Assembly: GCA_963921345.3 (NCBI GenBank)
Contig: CAWUFE020000007.1
Coordinates: forward strand, 1,984,001-2,048,000
DNA from: Hoeflea_A sp963921345
GTDB lineage: Bacteria; Pseudomonadota; Alphaproteobacteria; Rhizobiales; Rhizobiaceae
Length of the DNA stretch: 64,000 nucleotides
Direction of reading: 5' to 3'
Below, in pieces: positions 16,344 through 24,102 of this stretch. The notes beneath the pieces are model-generated. The model worked only from the letters and a program-made list of their open reading frames with translations, did no database searches and was not told where the DNA came from. The first letter of the stretch is position 1, and each line of letters starts with the position of its first letter. A program made the translations under genes and the position numbers.

Positions 16344-16781
16344 TCAGGCCTCTTCGTTCGCAACCCATTTCAGGATGTGCTGTGCAACGGTCGTCAGATC
16401 GCCGTCCTGGTTGACGATCCGCACATCGGCGACCGTTCGCCGGCTCTGCGGATCGACGGAAGTGACTTCGTAGGTCACCGTTATGGTATCGCCGATGAAG
16501 ACGGGCTTGATGAACCGGATCCGGTCATAGCCCAGCGACACCGGCGTTTCGTCCGCATCACGCGTGTCGCTGATGGCGAGAGTCGAAACGGTCGACATGA
16601 AGCCGATCATCAGCGCGCCATGGGCCATCAGGCGGCCGTAGGACGATTTTTCCATATATTCGCGGTTGACATGATTGGGCGAAAAATCGCCGGTAATGCC
16701 TGCGAAAAGATAGACATCGCTTTCCGACACGGTCTTGGTGAAACTCGCCGTCTTTCCGACGCCGACGTGAAATTCCGACAT
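16344..16781 (-). CDS. MaoC-like (R)-specific hydratase
   Basis: A 145-aa hot-dog fold protein. The MaoC hydratase signature is present: 'TKTVSESDVYLFAGITGDFSPNHVNREYMEKSSYGRLMAHGALMIG', with the catalytic Asp (in GDFSPNH) and His. It should hydrate trans-2-enoyl-CoA thioesters or a related unsaturated CoA ester. The start at 16781 gives the usual short N-terminus; the long upstream extension belongs to the enoyl-CoA hydratase region in another frame. Only 1 nt separates it from the hydratase gene before it. Confidence 0.9.
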   Translation of the reverse strand: MSEFHVGVGKTASFTKTVSESDVYLFAGITGDFSPNHVNREYMEKSSYGRLMAHGALMIGFMSTVSTLAISDTRDADETPVSLGYDRIRFIKPVFIGDTITVTYEVTSVDPQSRRTVADVRIVNQDGDLTTVAQHILKWVANEEA

Positions 16782-16782
16782 C

Positions 16783-17559
16783 CTACTTCCCCTTCCACAC
16801 CGGTCTGCGGCCTTCCAGAAAAGCCGCCGATCCTTCAACTGCATCCTCGCTCGCCAGCATTGCCGAATGGGCCGGAAAATCCGCCCCATGGGCTGCCCGC
16901 AGGGATCCGGCCGCCAGTCCTTCATGCATCATCTGCTTTGTAGCCAGCAGCGACAGCGGCGCGCAGGCCAACAGTTCGGCAACCAGCGTCTCGACCGCCC
17001 CATCGAGTCGGTCGGCTGCGACCGCCCGGTTGATGATTCCGATTTCCAGCGCCCGCCGGGCGGTCACCCGTCCGCCGGTCAAGGCGATTTCCATCGCCTG
17101 TTTCATCGGCAACTGCCGCGCCAACCTGTGCAGGCCGCCGGCAGCGGCCAACCCGACCCTCGGTTCTGGAAGGCCGAAGCTCGCATGCTCGGCGGCAATC
17201 GCCAGATCGCAGGCGAGGACAATCTCCAGTCCGCCGCCCACAGCCACACCGTTCACCGCGGCGATCACCGGTTTGTACAGATTGAAGCGCTCGGTCAGTC
17301 CGGCAAAGCCGGTGGCGGGAAAGTCATCACCGCCAGCCGCGCTGCGAGCCTTGAGATCGGAACCGGCGCAGAAGGCCCGCTCACCGGAGCCGGTGATGAC
17401 GGCGACGCGAAAATCATCGGTTTCGGCGTAGTGGTCGAAAGCCCGGTGCAGTTCGAAATGAGCCGGCGGATGCAGTGCATTCATGACCTCCGGACGGTCG
17501 ATCCTGATGGTGAGAACCGGGCCGTCCGTACGCACATCGATGTGCTCGAAACCCGTCAC
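16783..17559 (-). CDS. Enoyl-CoA hydratase/isomerase (crotonase) family protein
   Basis: A 258-aa crotonase. The oxyanion-hole segments 'ERAFCAGSDLK' and 'VNGVAVGGGLEIVLACDLAIA' are present. Both catalytic glutamates are conserved, E112 in GGGLEI and E132 in FGLPEPRVGL, so hydratase activity is plausible rather than only isomerase or hydrolase chemistry. The start is the GTG at 17559, overlapping the stop of the Gfo/Idh/MocA gene by 4 nt (GTGA). The longer upstream reading is out of frame with real genes. Confidence 0.9.
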   Translation of the reverse strand: MTGFEHIDVRTDGPVLTIRIDRPEVMNALHPPAHFELHRAFDHYAETDDFRVAVITGSGERAFCAGSDLKARSAAGGDDFPATGFAGLTERFNLYKPVIAAVNGVAVGGGLEIVLACDLAIAAEHASFGLPEPRVGLAAAGGLHRLARQLPMKQAMEIALTGGRVTARRALEIGIINRAVAADRLDGAVETLVAELLACAPLSLLATKQMMHEGLAAGSLRAAHGADFPAHSAMLASEDAVEGSAAFLEGRRPVWKGK

Positions 17560-18596
17560 AATGTCACCCGTCTTCCCGTCTCGGCCGCCTCGAACACGGC
17601 CAGCGTCGCCTGCAGCGTGCGCGTCGCATCCGGCGCGGTGATGCGCGGATCCGCACCCTCCGCAATCACCGCGCTGAAATGATCGATCTGCTCCACAAAC
17701 GCATCCCCGAGTGTCAACGGGATCTCGGTCGGTTCCATGAGATGGTTCCAGTTGTCCTGCTCGGCCGAATTGGTCCACAGCACCAAATTCGGAAATTCCA
17801 GCGAGGCCTTCGTTCCCATCAGGCGAACGGTATTGAGTCCGGATTTGGGAAATGCGGGATTTTCGCCGGTAGCAAACTCCCAGGCCCAGGGAGTGTTCGT
17901 CCGATCCGACATGACGAATGTGCCGACGCCGCCGTCTACGAACCGCACGATGATCGCCGCGACATCTTCCTTCTCGGCGCCCATGGCGCCGGTCGATGTC
18001 TCCGCGGACACGGACGCGACCTCCCCGCAAATGTAGCGCAGCGTGTCCATGTCGTGGATCAGATTGGTGAGCACCGGCCCGGCTTCCCGCTTCCGGCGCC
18101 AGTCGGCCGCATAATAGTCATCGTGCTTGCGCACATTCCACTGACCGCATACGGCAACCAGCTCGCCCAGGGTGCCGTCCCGGACCATTTCCCGGGCCCT
18201 GTGCACGCAGTCGTAGTAGCGGCGATGATGACCCACCAGCACATGACGTCCCGTTCTGGCGGAGATTTCGACAATCCGATCCGCCTCCGCTATGGTGGCC
18301 GTGATCGGCTTTTCCACAAGCACCTGAGCGCCGGATTCCAGTGCCCGCACAACCGGCTGCAAATGATGTTCGGTCGGTGTTGCCACGATCACGCCATCGG
18401 GGCGCGCTTCTTCCATCATGGCCTCGGTGTCGGCAAACCACGGAACGGAGTATCCGTGCGCGAGATCTTGTGCGGCTGGAAAAGGGTCGCAGATCGCCAC
18501 AAGCTCGGCGTGATCACTGGCAGAAATCGCAGCCAGATGGCGCTTGCCGATCATCCCGGCGCCGACGACTCCGATGCGCGCTCTAGCCATTGGCAT
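17556..18596 (-). CDS. Gfo/Idh/MocA family oxidoreductase
   Basis: A 346-aa NAD(P)-dependent dehydrogenase. N-terminal Rossmann fold with 'IGVVGAGMIGKRHLAAI'. The family motif EKPITATIAEAD carries the catalytic Lys. The C-terminal alpha/beta domain includes 'GPVLTNLIHDMDTLRYICGE', with the conserved D..H-like catalytic region. Family members oxidise cyclitols, sugars or their acids. ATGs at 18596 and 18590 both overlap the CoA-transferase stop; either is possible. Its presence with a sugar-isomerase-like gene argues that the operon substrate contains a ring or polyhydroxy part. Confidence 0.88.
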   Translation of the reverse strand: MPMARARIGVVGAGMIGKRHLAAISASDHAELVAICDPFPAAQDLAHGYSVPWFADTEAMMEEARPDGVIVATPTEHHLQPVVRALESGAQVLVEKPITATIAEADRIVEISARTGRHVLVGHHRRYYDCVHRAREMVRDGTLGELVAVCGQWNVRKHDDYYAADWRRKREAGPVLTNLIHDMDTLRYICGEVASVSAETSTGAMGAEKEDVAAIIVRFVDGGVGTFVMSDRTNTPWAWEFATGENPAFPKSGLNTVRLMGTKASLEFPNLVLWTNSAEQDNWNHLMEPTEIPLTLGDAFVEQIDHFSAVIAEGADPRITAPDATRTLQATLAVFEAAETGRRVTL

Positions 18597-20121
18597 GATC
18601 CGTGAAATGCGCCGCATCCATACGCGCCAGGCTGTCGGAAACGAGCGGCTGAAACGCCATGCGGTCGAGAACGTCTCGGCCGAGGTAGACGCCGGGCGCC
18701 AACTCCGTAAGAACCAGCCCCTCGGGCGTCAATTCGAACACGCATCGTTCGGTCACGTATTTCACCTCCTGACCCTGGCGCACCGCCTGGTGCCCCGAAA
18801 ACGTAATCTGCTCCACGTCGTCGACCAGCTTGCGCACGTCGCCATGCCGTTCGATCGTCAGGGAACCGCCGCCGGTGACCAGCTTCGCGCCTTTCGCATC
18901 GAACGTCCCGCAGAACACGACCTTGCGGGCGTTCTGGGCGATGTCGATGAAACCGCCGGGTCCGACCGGCAGGCCTCCGAGTTTCGACACGTTGACGTGG
19001 CCGTGCCGATCGATCTCGCCGAACCCGAGGAACGCGATGTCCAGACCGCCGCCGGAATAGAAGTCGAATTGCGACGGCCCGTCGATCATGCAGGTCGGGT
19101 TGCGGGCATAGCCGAACAGTGTGCCGGTCAGCAGTGTGCCTCCATAGGTGCCGTGCTCAATCGTCTGATAATAGCGCTTGTGGTCGCCCCTCGCCGCGAC
19201 GATGCTCGCAACCTCGTCCGGAATTCCGTAGCCATAGTTGATGATGGCGCCTTCATACAGTTCGTCATGGGCCCGGCGTGCGACGATTTGCCGAACCGAA
19301 AAGGTCGGCGCCGGCGGCGACGGTTCGTGCTTGAATTGCTGCCCTGATATGGCCGGATCGTAGACCAGGTCGTAGCCCTGCCGCTGGTTCTCGTCGACCA
19401 CCACCGCGTCGACGATCGCCGACGGAACCCGTACCGAGCGAGCCGTGAGGACGCCGTTCGAAACCTTGCGCCTGACTTGGAAGATCACCTTTCCGCCGCT
19501 GTTGTGTGCGGCGGCCGCCATGGCGTAGATGTCGACATTGGCGGGCTCCTCATCCAGGCTGATGTTGCCGTCCTCGTCGGCCGCCGATCCTTTCAGCAAC
19601 ACCACGTTGACCGGCTGCGGCAGGTAGCGCAGATATTCCTGTCCCTCGATCTCGATCAGCTTGACCAGGTCCTCCGACGTTGCCTCGTTCATGCGACCGC
19701 CGCCATGGCGCGGATCGACGAAGGTGCCGAGCCCCACATGGGTGATCAGCCCCGGCCGCTTGGCCGCGACCTCCCGCATCAGCTGCATGGCGACACCGCC
19801 CGGCAGAACATAGGCCTCGATCTTGTTGTCGCGCGCCATCTGCTGCATGCGCGGGGACCAGACCCAGTGGCCGCCGATCACCCGGCGCACCATGCCCTCA
19901 TGGGCGAACCGGTTGAGCCCGCGCCGGTCCCGATCGCCGATCCCCAGGGCATGGATGACAGTCAGGTTGCGCGGCTGCCCGGAAGCCAGAAATCTGGCCT
20001 CGACGGCTTCGTGCAGCAGCGACGCCTCGACCAGCCCGCCGCCACCGCCGATCAGGCCGATGGTATCGCCGTCCTCGATCATCGCCGCAGCCGCTTCCGC
20101 ATCGATAAAACGCGTTGTCAT
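18583..20121 (-). CDS. Family I CoA-transferase (propionate/acetate CoA-transferase-like)
   Basis: A 512-aa single-chain enzyme in which the alpha and beta parts are fused, as in propionate CoA-transferase and YdiF. The N-terminal half has 'DGDTIGLIGGGGGLVEASLL'. The C-terminal half carries the catalytic Glu322 in the TIEHGTYGG motif, which forms the glutamyl-CoA thioester, and 'GGGLDIAFLGFGEIDRHGHVNVSKLGG'. It would activate the free acid by taking CoA from acetyl-CoA or another thioester. It is coupled to its neighbours: it overlaps the oxidoreductase gene downstream and lies 2 nt after the acyl-CoA dehydrogenase stop. Confidence 0.9.
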   Translation of the reverse strand: MTTRFIDAEAAAAMIEDGDTIGLIGGGGGLVEASLLHEAVEARFLASGQPRNLTVIHALGIGDRDRRGLNRFAHEGMVRRVIGGHWVWSPRMQQMARDNKIEAYVLPGGVAMQLMREVAAKRPGLITHVGLGTFVDPRHGGGRMNEATSEDLVKLIEIEGQEYLRYLPQPVNVVLLKGSAADEDGNISLDEEPANVDIYAMAAAAHNSGGKVIFQVRRKVSNGVLTARSVRVPSAIVDAVVVDENQRQGYDLVYDPAISGQQFKHEPSPPAPTFSVRQIVARRAHDELYEGAIINYGYGIPDEVASIVAARGDHKRYYQTIEHGTYGGTLLTGTLFGYARNPTCMIDGPSQFDFYSGGGLDIAFLGFGEIDRHGHVNVSKLGGLPVGPGGFIDIAQNARKVVFCGTFDAKGAKLVTGGGSLTIERHGDVRKLVDDVEQITFSGHQAVRQGQEVKYVTERCVFELTPEGLVLTELAPGVYLGRDVLDRMAFQPLVSDSLARMDAAHFTDHANG

Positions 20122-20123
20122 CG

Positions 20124-21296
20124 TCAGTGCACCAATTCGTAAAGGCCGGCCTTGCCGGTATTCATTCCGCGGGCGATAACGCCGCGGTGGATTTCCGAGG
20201 TCCCATCGAAAATACGGTAGATGCGGGCGTCGCGATAGAATCGTTCGATCGGCAGATCGCGGGCATAGCCGGAGCCGCCGAATATCTGGACGGCACGGTC
20301 GGCCACCCGCCCGAGCGTTTCCGAGGCGTTGACCTTGACCATGGATATCTGCTCGCGCGCCTCATCTCCCTGATCGATCAGCCACGCGGTGTACAGCAAT
20401 TGCAGGCGAGCGGCGGCAATCTCGGTAGCGCTGTCGGCCAGCATCTGCTGGATCATCTGGAATTCGCCGATCGCCCGGCCGAACTGGCGGCGTTCGCGGG
20501 CATGCTCGACGGCAAGATCGAGTATGCGCGTCGCCCTGCCGACGGCCCGCGCGCCGATCTGCGCCAGCCGGATACGCCCAAGGGTCCGGAAGGCGAGCTT
20601 CAGACCACCTCCCTCCTCGCCCAGGAGACTCTGTGCATCAAGACGGACATCGTCGAAATGCAGCGACGCATGGGAGGTCCCGCGCAGGCCCATCATCGGC
20701 TGATCGGGGCCGACGGAGCAGCCTTCCAGACCGCTGTCGACGATAAATGCCGAGACGCGGTTGCGGCCTGCATCGGAACCGGTTGCTGCAGTGACGACGA
20801 AGAAATCGGAATGGTGCGCGTCCGAGATGAACTGCTTGCCGCCGTTGAGGATCCAGCCGTCGCCATCGCGCCGCGCGGTGGTGCGGACGGCGGCCGCGTC
20901 GGACCCCGCCTCCGGTTCCGTAAACGCGACCGAAAACGTTCTCTCGCCGCGAGCGGCGGGTACCAGCCAGCGTGCAATTTGCTCCGGCGTTCCGGCGAGC
21001 AGGATGTCGTAGACATTGCCGAAGGCGCGGCGAATGAGGATATCCGTCGTGTGTCCGAACTGTTCCTCCAGCAGCATCCAGTCGAGCGTCGACAGGCCGC
21101 CGCCGCCGTGTATTTCGGGAATATTGACGGCATAGAGGCCGAGCGCCCGGGACTTCTCGAAAACGCGCCGCCCGTCCTCTTCCTCCAGGCGTCCGTTTCG
21201 TTCGACCTCGTCCTCCAAGGGAAGCAGCTCGTCGATGACGAAACGGCGCGCGGTCGAGATCCGCAACCTCTGTTCCTGCGAGAGCGAAAACTCCAT
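20124..21296 (-). CDS. Acyl-CoA dehydrogenase family protein
   Basis: A 390-aa flavoprotein. Recognisable are the FAD-contact region 'FSVAFTEPEAGSDAAAVRTTA', 'HASLHFDDVRL', 'RRQFGRAIGEFQMIQQMLAD', and the C-terminal 'VQIFGGSGYARDLPIERFYRDARIYRI' split around residues 340-362. At the catalytic-base position of the classical YEGT motif it has FDGT (Asp364), seen in a subset of acyl-CoA dehydrogenases. This could alter chain or ring specificity. The start at 21296 overlaps the SDR stop (TGATG). It should introduce the 2,3-double bond that the hydratases then act on. Confidence 0.9.
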   Translation of the reverse strand: MEFSLSQEQRLRISTARRFVIDELLPLEDEVERNGRLEEEDGRRVFEKSRALGLYAVNIPEIHGGGGLSTLDWMLLEEQFGHTTDILIRRAFGNVYDILLAGTPEQIARWLVPAARGERTFSVAFTEPEAGSDAAAVRTTARRDGDGWILNGGKQFISDAHHSDFFVVTAATGSDAGRNRVSAFIVDSGLEGCSVGPDQPMMGLRGTSHASLHFDDVRLDAQSLLGEEGGGLKLAFRTLGRIRLAQIGARAVGRATRILDLAVEHARERRQFGRAIGEFQMIQQMLADSATEIAAARLQLLYTAWLIDQGDEAREQISMVKVNASETLGRVADRAVQIFGGSGYARDLPIERFYRDARIYRIFDGTSEIHRGVIARGMNTGKAGLYELVH

Positions 21297-22081
21297 CACC
21301 AGTAACCCTTGGCCCCACCCCCGTCGATGGCGATGCCGGTGCCGTGCAGATGGCGAGCCTCGTCGGAGCACAGGAAAGCCACGAGACCGGAAATGTCCTC
21401 CGGACGGCCCAGCCGCCGAATGCCTTCGGCGGCGACTTGCTCGCGCTCCACCTCGTCGCGGGTCTTGCCCTGCTGTTCGGCGCGGTCGGCAAAGATCGTC
21501 TCCAGCCGTTCCGTCGTCGTCAGCCCGGGATGAATCCAGTTGACGTTGACGTCGTCACGCAAGCCCTGCCCGGCCAGCGCCTTGGTGAAATTGGCGAGGG
21601 CCGCATTGACGGCACCGCCGACCATGAAATCGGCCGCCGGGGTGCGAGCAAAACCGCCAACGATGTTGATGACGGTGCCGCTGGTTTTCACCAGTTCGGG
21701 CCACAGGAAACGGCATAGCCGCACCGCGCCGTGGAACTTCAGGGCAAATCCGTCGATCATGTCGGCATCCGGCTGGTCCGGAAACAGGCCGCCCTTTGTG
21801 GCGCCGGCGCAATTGAGCAGGATGTCGACGCGGCCGAACCGCTCGACAACCGCTGTCGCTGCCGCCTGGCACCCCTCCAGCGTCCGCAGATCGGCGGCAT
21901 GATAAGCGGCCTGCGCGCCGGTTTCATCGGACACGCGCTGCGCCGCCAGCGAAAGGCGGTCGGGGTTGGAGGCGGTCAGAAAGACATTTGCACCATCCCT
22001 GGCCAGCCGTTCTGCACAGGCCAGCCCGATGCCTTTCGATCCTCCGCTGACGAAGACGCATTTCCCGTCGAGCCCGCTCAT
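21296..22081 (-). CDS. SDR-family protein lacking the Ser-Tyr-Lys triad
   Basis: A 261-aa protein with a clear SDR Rossmann fold: SGGSKGIG (12-19), 'LLNCAGATKG', and a C-terminal 'GLVAFLCSDEARHLHGTGIAIDGG'. At the active site, however, the Tyr and Lys positions read G155 and N159 (VGGAVNAAL instead of YxxxKAAL), and the Ser position is in INIVGGFA. It cannot use the standard SDR mechanism. It may catalyse a non-redox reaction or use different residues. It overlaps the acyl-CoA dehydrogenase by 1 nt and the PanE-like gene by 4 nt, so it is an integral part of the operon. Confidence 0.85.
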   Translation of the reverse strand: MSGLDGKCVFVSGGSKGIGLACAERLARDGANVFLTASNPDRLSLAAQRVSDETGAQAAYHAADLRTLEGCQAAATAVVERFGRVDILLNCAGATKGGLFPDQPDADMIDGFALKFHGAVRLCRFLWPELVKTSGTVINIVGGFARTPAADFMVGGAVNAALANFTKALAGQGLRDDVNVNWIHPGLTTTERLETIFADRAEQQGKTRDEVEREQVAAEGIRRLGRPEDISGLVAFLCSDEARHLHGTGIAIDGGGAKGYW

Positions 22082-23034
22082 CGCCCGTTCCCTTCTTCAA
22101 TGTAATGGCTCTCCAGTCCCTTGACGATCGACGCAAGGGTTTTGAGCGTCGGCACCGGAACGCCGGTTTCGCCGGCCTTCTCGATCACGGTCCCGTAGAT
22201 GAAATCGACTTCGGTCGGCCGGCGGTTGAGAAGATCGACGCATAGGGACGACTTGTTGTCTCCGGTACCGCCTGGCTCGGTGATCATCTCGAGCCCGCTT
22301 ATGGCGCTGTCGCGATCAAGCGCAATACCGTGGCTTTCGGCAACGGCCAAGGCTTCGTCCAGGGCGCGAAAACTGGTTTCCCGCAGCGCCGGCACATTCA
22401 GGCAGCCGACGGATGACAGGTTGGTGGCGCCCGACGCAGCGCTCATAGCGATGTTGCCCAAAAGCTTCTTCCAGATGTCGCGGCGGATATCGTCGCTGGC
22501 GTGGGTTTCCAGCCCGGCAGCGGTCAGCACCGCAGCAATTTGGCCGACCCGGTCACTGAGCCCGCCGCCCATCTCGCCAATATGCGACGGAACGCGGGAA
22601 AAATCGCGGATGCGACCGGGTCCCAGCATATGACCGGCCATCGCCGTCAACCCGCCCAGAACCGGCTCGTCGCCCACCTCCCCGGCAATCACCTCCTCAT
22701 TGCCGAGACCGTTTTGAAAACTGATGCAGACCGCACCCCGGTCGGTCAGGTGGCGGACCGATTGCGCCCCCGCCCGGGTTCCGTGCGCCTTGCACTGGAA
22801 CAGGATCACGTCGGCCGATTCAATTTCCGAAGCGTTCGTGGTTGCAGCGATTGCGACCGTTCTGTCTCCGCCAAAACCCTCGATCGCCAATCCGTCGCTG
22901 CGGATCGTCTCGACATGATTGCGGTGAGTGTCGACAAGTGTCACGCTCAGGCCACCATCCTGCAGAATGGCGCCGAAGAGCGCCCCCATGCCGCCGGCGC
23001 CGACCACGACTATATCCGGTTTTTCCAAAGCCAT
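22078..23034 (-). CDS. Ketopantoate reductase family (PanE/ApbA-like) oxidoreductase
   Basis: A 318-aa protein. N-terminal NADP-binding motif 'VVVGAGGMGALFGAIL' (10-25) and the PanE C-terminal helical domain, with the conserved Lys in 'DIRRDIWKKLLGNIAMSAASGATNLSSVG' and 'RPTEVDFIYGTVIEKAGETGVPVPTLKTL', all standard for PanE. In biosynthesis PanE reduces ketopantoate to pantoate. In this catabolic operon, beside a PanB-like gene, it is more likely a dehydrogenase or reductase for a branched 2-hydroxy/2-oxo acid. The neighbouring stops and starts overlap or nearly touch. Confidence 0.9.
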   Translation of the reverse strand: MALEKPDIVVVGAGGMGALFGAILQDGGLSVTLVDTHRNHVETIRSDGLAIEGFGGDRTVAIAATTNASEIESADVILFQCKAHGTRAGAQSVRHLTDRGAVCISFQNGLGNEEVIAGEVGDEPVLGGLTAMAGHMLGPGRIRDFSRVPSHIGEMGGGLSDRVGQIAAVLTAAGLETHASDDIRRDIWKKLLGNIAMSAASGATNLSSVGCLNVPALRETSFRALDEALAVAESHGIALDRDSAISGLEMITEPGGTGDNKSSLCVDLLNRRPTEVDFIYGTVIEKAGETGVPVPTLKTLASIVKGLESHYIEEGNGR

Positions 23035-23037
23035 CTT

Positions 23038-23871
23038 CTACTCGAAACTCAGTTCTATTGTCCCAAGCGCCCCGAAATCCGCTCTTACCCGACTCCCCCG
23101 GCCAATCGGCTGAGGCACCGTGGCAGCACCCGTGGAAACGAAATCTCCCTGATCGACGCGGATACCACGCCCGGCCAGGTGGTTGAGCAGATCGGCCAGC
23201 GCCACGAGCGGCTCGCAGCGCATTTCGCCAAGGAAGTTCTCCGCGGCCGGACCGCCGTCGACCCGCAATTCGATGGGATGATTGCGGAAATCGGTGCTCT
23301 GCCAATCTGTCACGGCATCGCCGAAAACAAAACCGATGCCGCCGCCATTGTCGGCAATGGTCATCAGCGATCGCTGCGATTTTGATGCATCGGAAAGCAC
23401 ATGTCTGTTGCCGATGATCTCGATCGCCGGATGCAGAACCGCCAATGAGGCCAATTCCTCGGCCCGCCAGGCTTCGGATCGCAACGGGATGTCCTGCAGG
23501 ATGCGAAAGGCAAACTCGGTTTCGGCGCGCGCGTCGGGAAACCGCTCCGCATTCAGAACGTGCTGCGGCCCCTGCCGGGTCACAGAGGAAAAAATCCGGC
23601 CAGGTATCACATCGTCATGACCATCGAGTTCGCGCATTTTTGCGCTGGTTGCACCGACCTTCCAGCCGGTCAGGCCCTCGCCGATGCGTTCGGTCATGAC
23701 GTCCTGCACGAAGTAGGCTTCCGCCCGGTCTCGAGGCAATTCCTCTTCTGTCGGCCCTTCGATCTGCCCGGCGATTGTCCAGGCGTCGCCCAATCGCTGT
23801 CCCAACCCCGTCAGAACAGGCTTTCTGAGAGCCTCCACGTCAAACACGGTGCGAGCCGCCGGCGGTGGCAT
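23038..23871 (-). CDS. 2-keto-4-pentenoate hydratase/2-oxohepta-3-ene-1,7-dioate hydratase-like protein
   Basis: A 277-aa member of the MhpD-like part of the FAH superfamily. Typical segments are 'GWKVGATSAKM', 'VIPGRIFSS', the metal-binding region 'RAETEFAFRIL', 'HPAIEIIGNR' and 'TGAATVPQPIGRGSRVRADFG'. These enzymes hydrate enol forms of 2-oxo-alkenoates or decarboxylate 2-oxoacids. It is the first gene of the operon, so it defines the promoter-proximal end. ATGs at 23871 and 23892 are both possible; the shorter is used. The 222-bp gap to the divergent regulator contains the promoters and operators. Confidence 0.85.
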   Translation of the reverse strand: MPPPAARTVFDVEALRKPVLTGLGQRLGDAWTIAGQIEGPTEEELPRDRAEAYFVQDVMTERIGEGLTGWKVGATSAKMRELDGHDDVIPGRIFSSVTRQGPQHVLNAERFPDARAETEFAFRILQDIPLRSEAWRAEELASLAVLHPAIEIIGNRHVLSDASKSQRSLMTIADNGGGIGFVFGDAVTDWQSTDFRNHPIELRVDGGPAAENFLGEMRCEPLVALADLLNHLAGRGIRVDQGDFVSTGAATVPQPIGRGSRVRADFGALGTIELSFE

Positions 23872-24032
23872 GCCGTTTCGGTTTCGCCGCATCGGGATTT
23901 GCTCTTGCCTGCAGGCAGCGGCATTTCTGCCATTGAACGCGGGGCGGAAATAGCTGACTCAGGCGCACCGCCGGACCTCCCATTTTCGTTTTCTTCATTG
24001 TTCCGGTTTGCACCGCGAACGCCAGAGCAATA

Positions 24033-24063
24033 TTGACAATGATGCATGAAATGCGGAGATATT
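24033..24063 (+). promoter_or_regulatory. Putative promoter of the LacI-type regulator gene
   Basis: TTGACA (24033-24038) is followed 19 nt later by GATATT (24058-24063). The operator-like TGATGCATGA lies between them. The spacing is slightly long, so this is only a candidate; the start codon is at 24094. Confidence 0.4.
24040..24049. promoter_or_regulatory. Operator-like TGATGCATGA
   Basis: One mismatch from the palindrome TGATGCATCA found at 24092-24101 and 14578-14587. It lies between the candidate -35 and -10 elements of the regulator promoter, a place where binding would repress. It may also control the divergent operon starting at 23871. Confidence 0.5.
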
Positions 24064-24090
24064 TCCGATCAGTTTTGCAGCGTTGAGGTA

Positions 24091-24102
24091 TTGATGCATC
24101 AA
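24091..24102. promoter_or_regulatory. Operator-like palindrome TTGATGCATCAA over the regulator start codon
   Basis: A perfect 12-bp palindrome that contains the ATG of the LacI-family gene (24094). LacI-family proteins bind such even palindromes with a central CpG or similar step; here the centre is GC. Binding would give autoregulation. The same core recurs upstream of livF. Confidence 0.6.

Noticed and set aside
23375..23395. Another TTGATGCATC-like sequence as an operator
   Set aside because: It lies inside the coding region of the hydratase-like gene and only one arm fits the palindrome.
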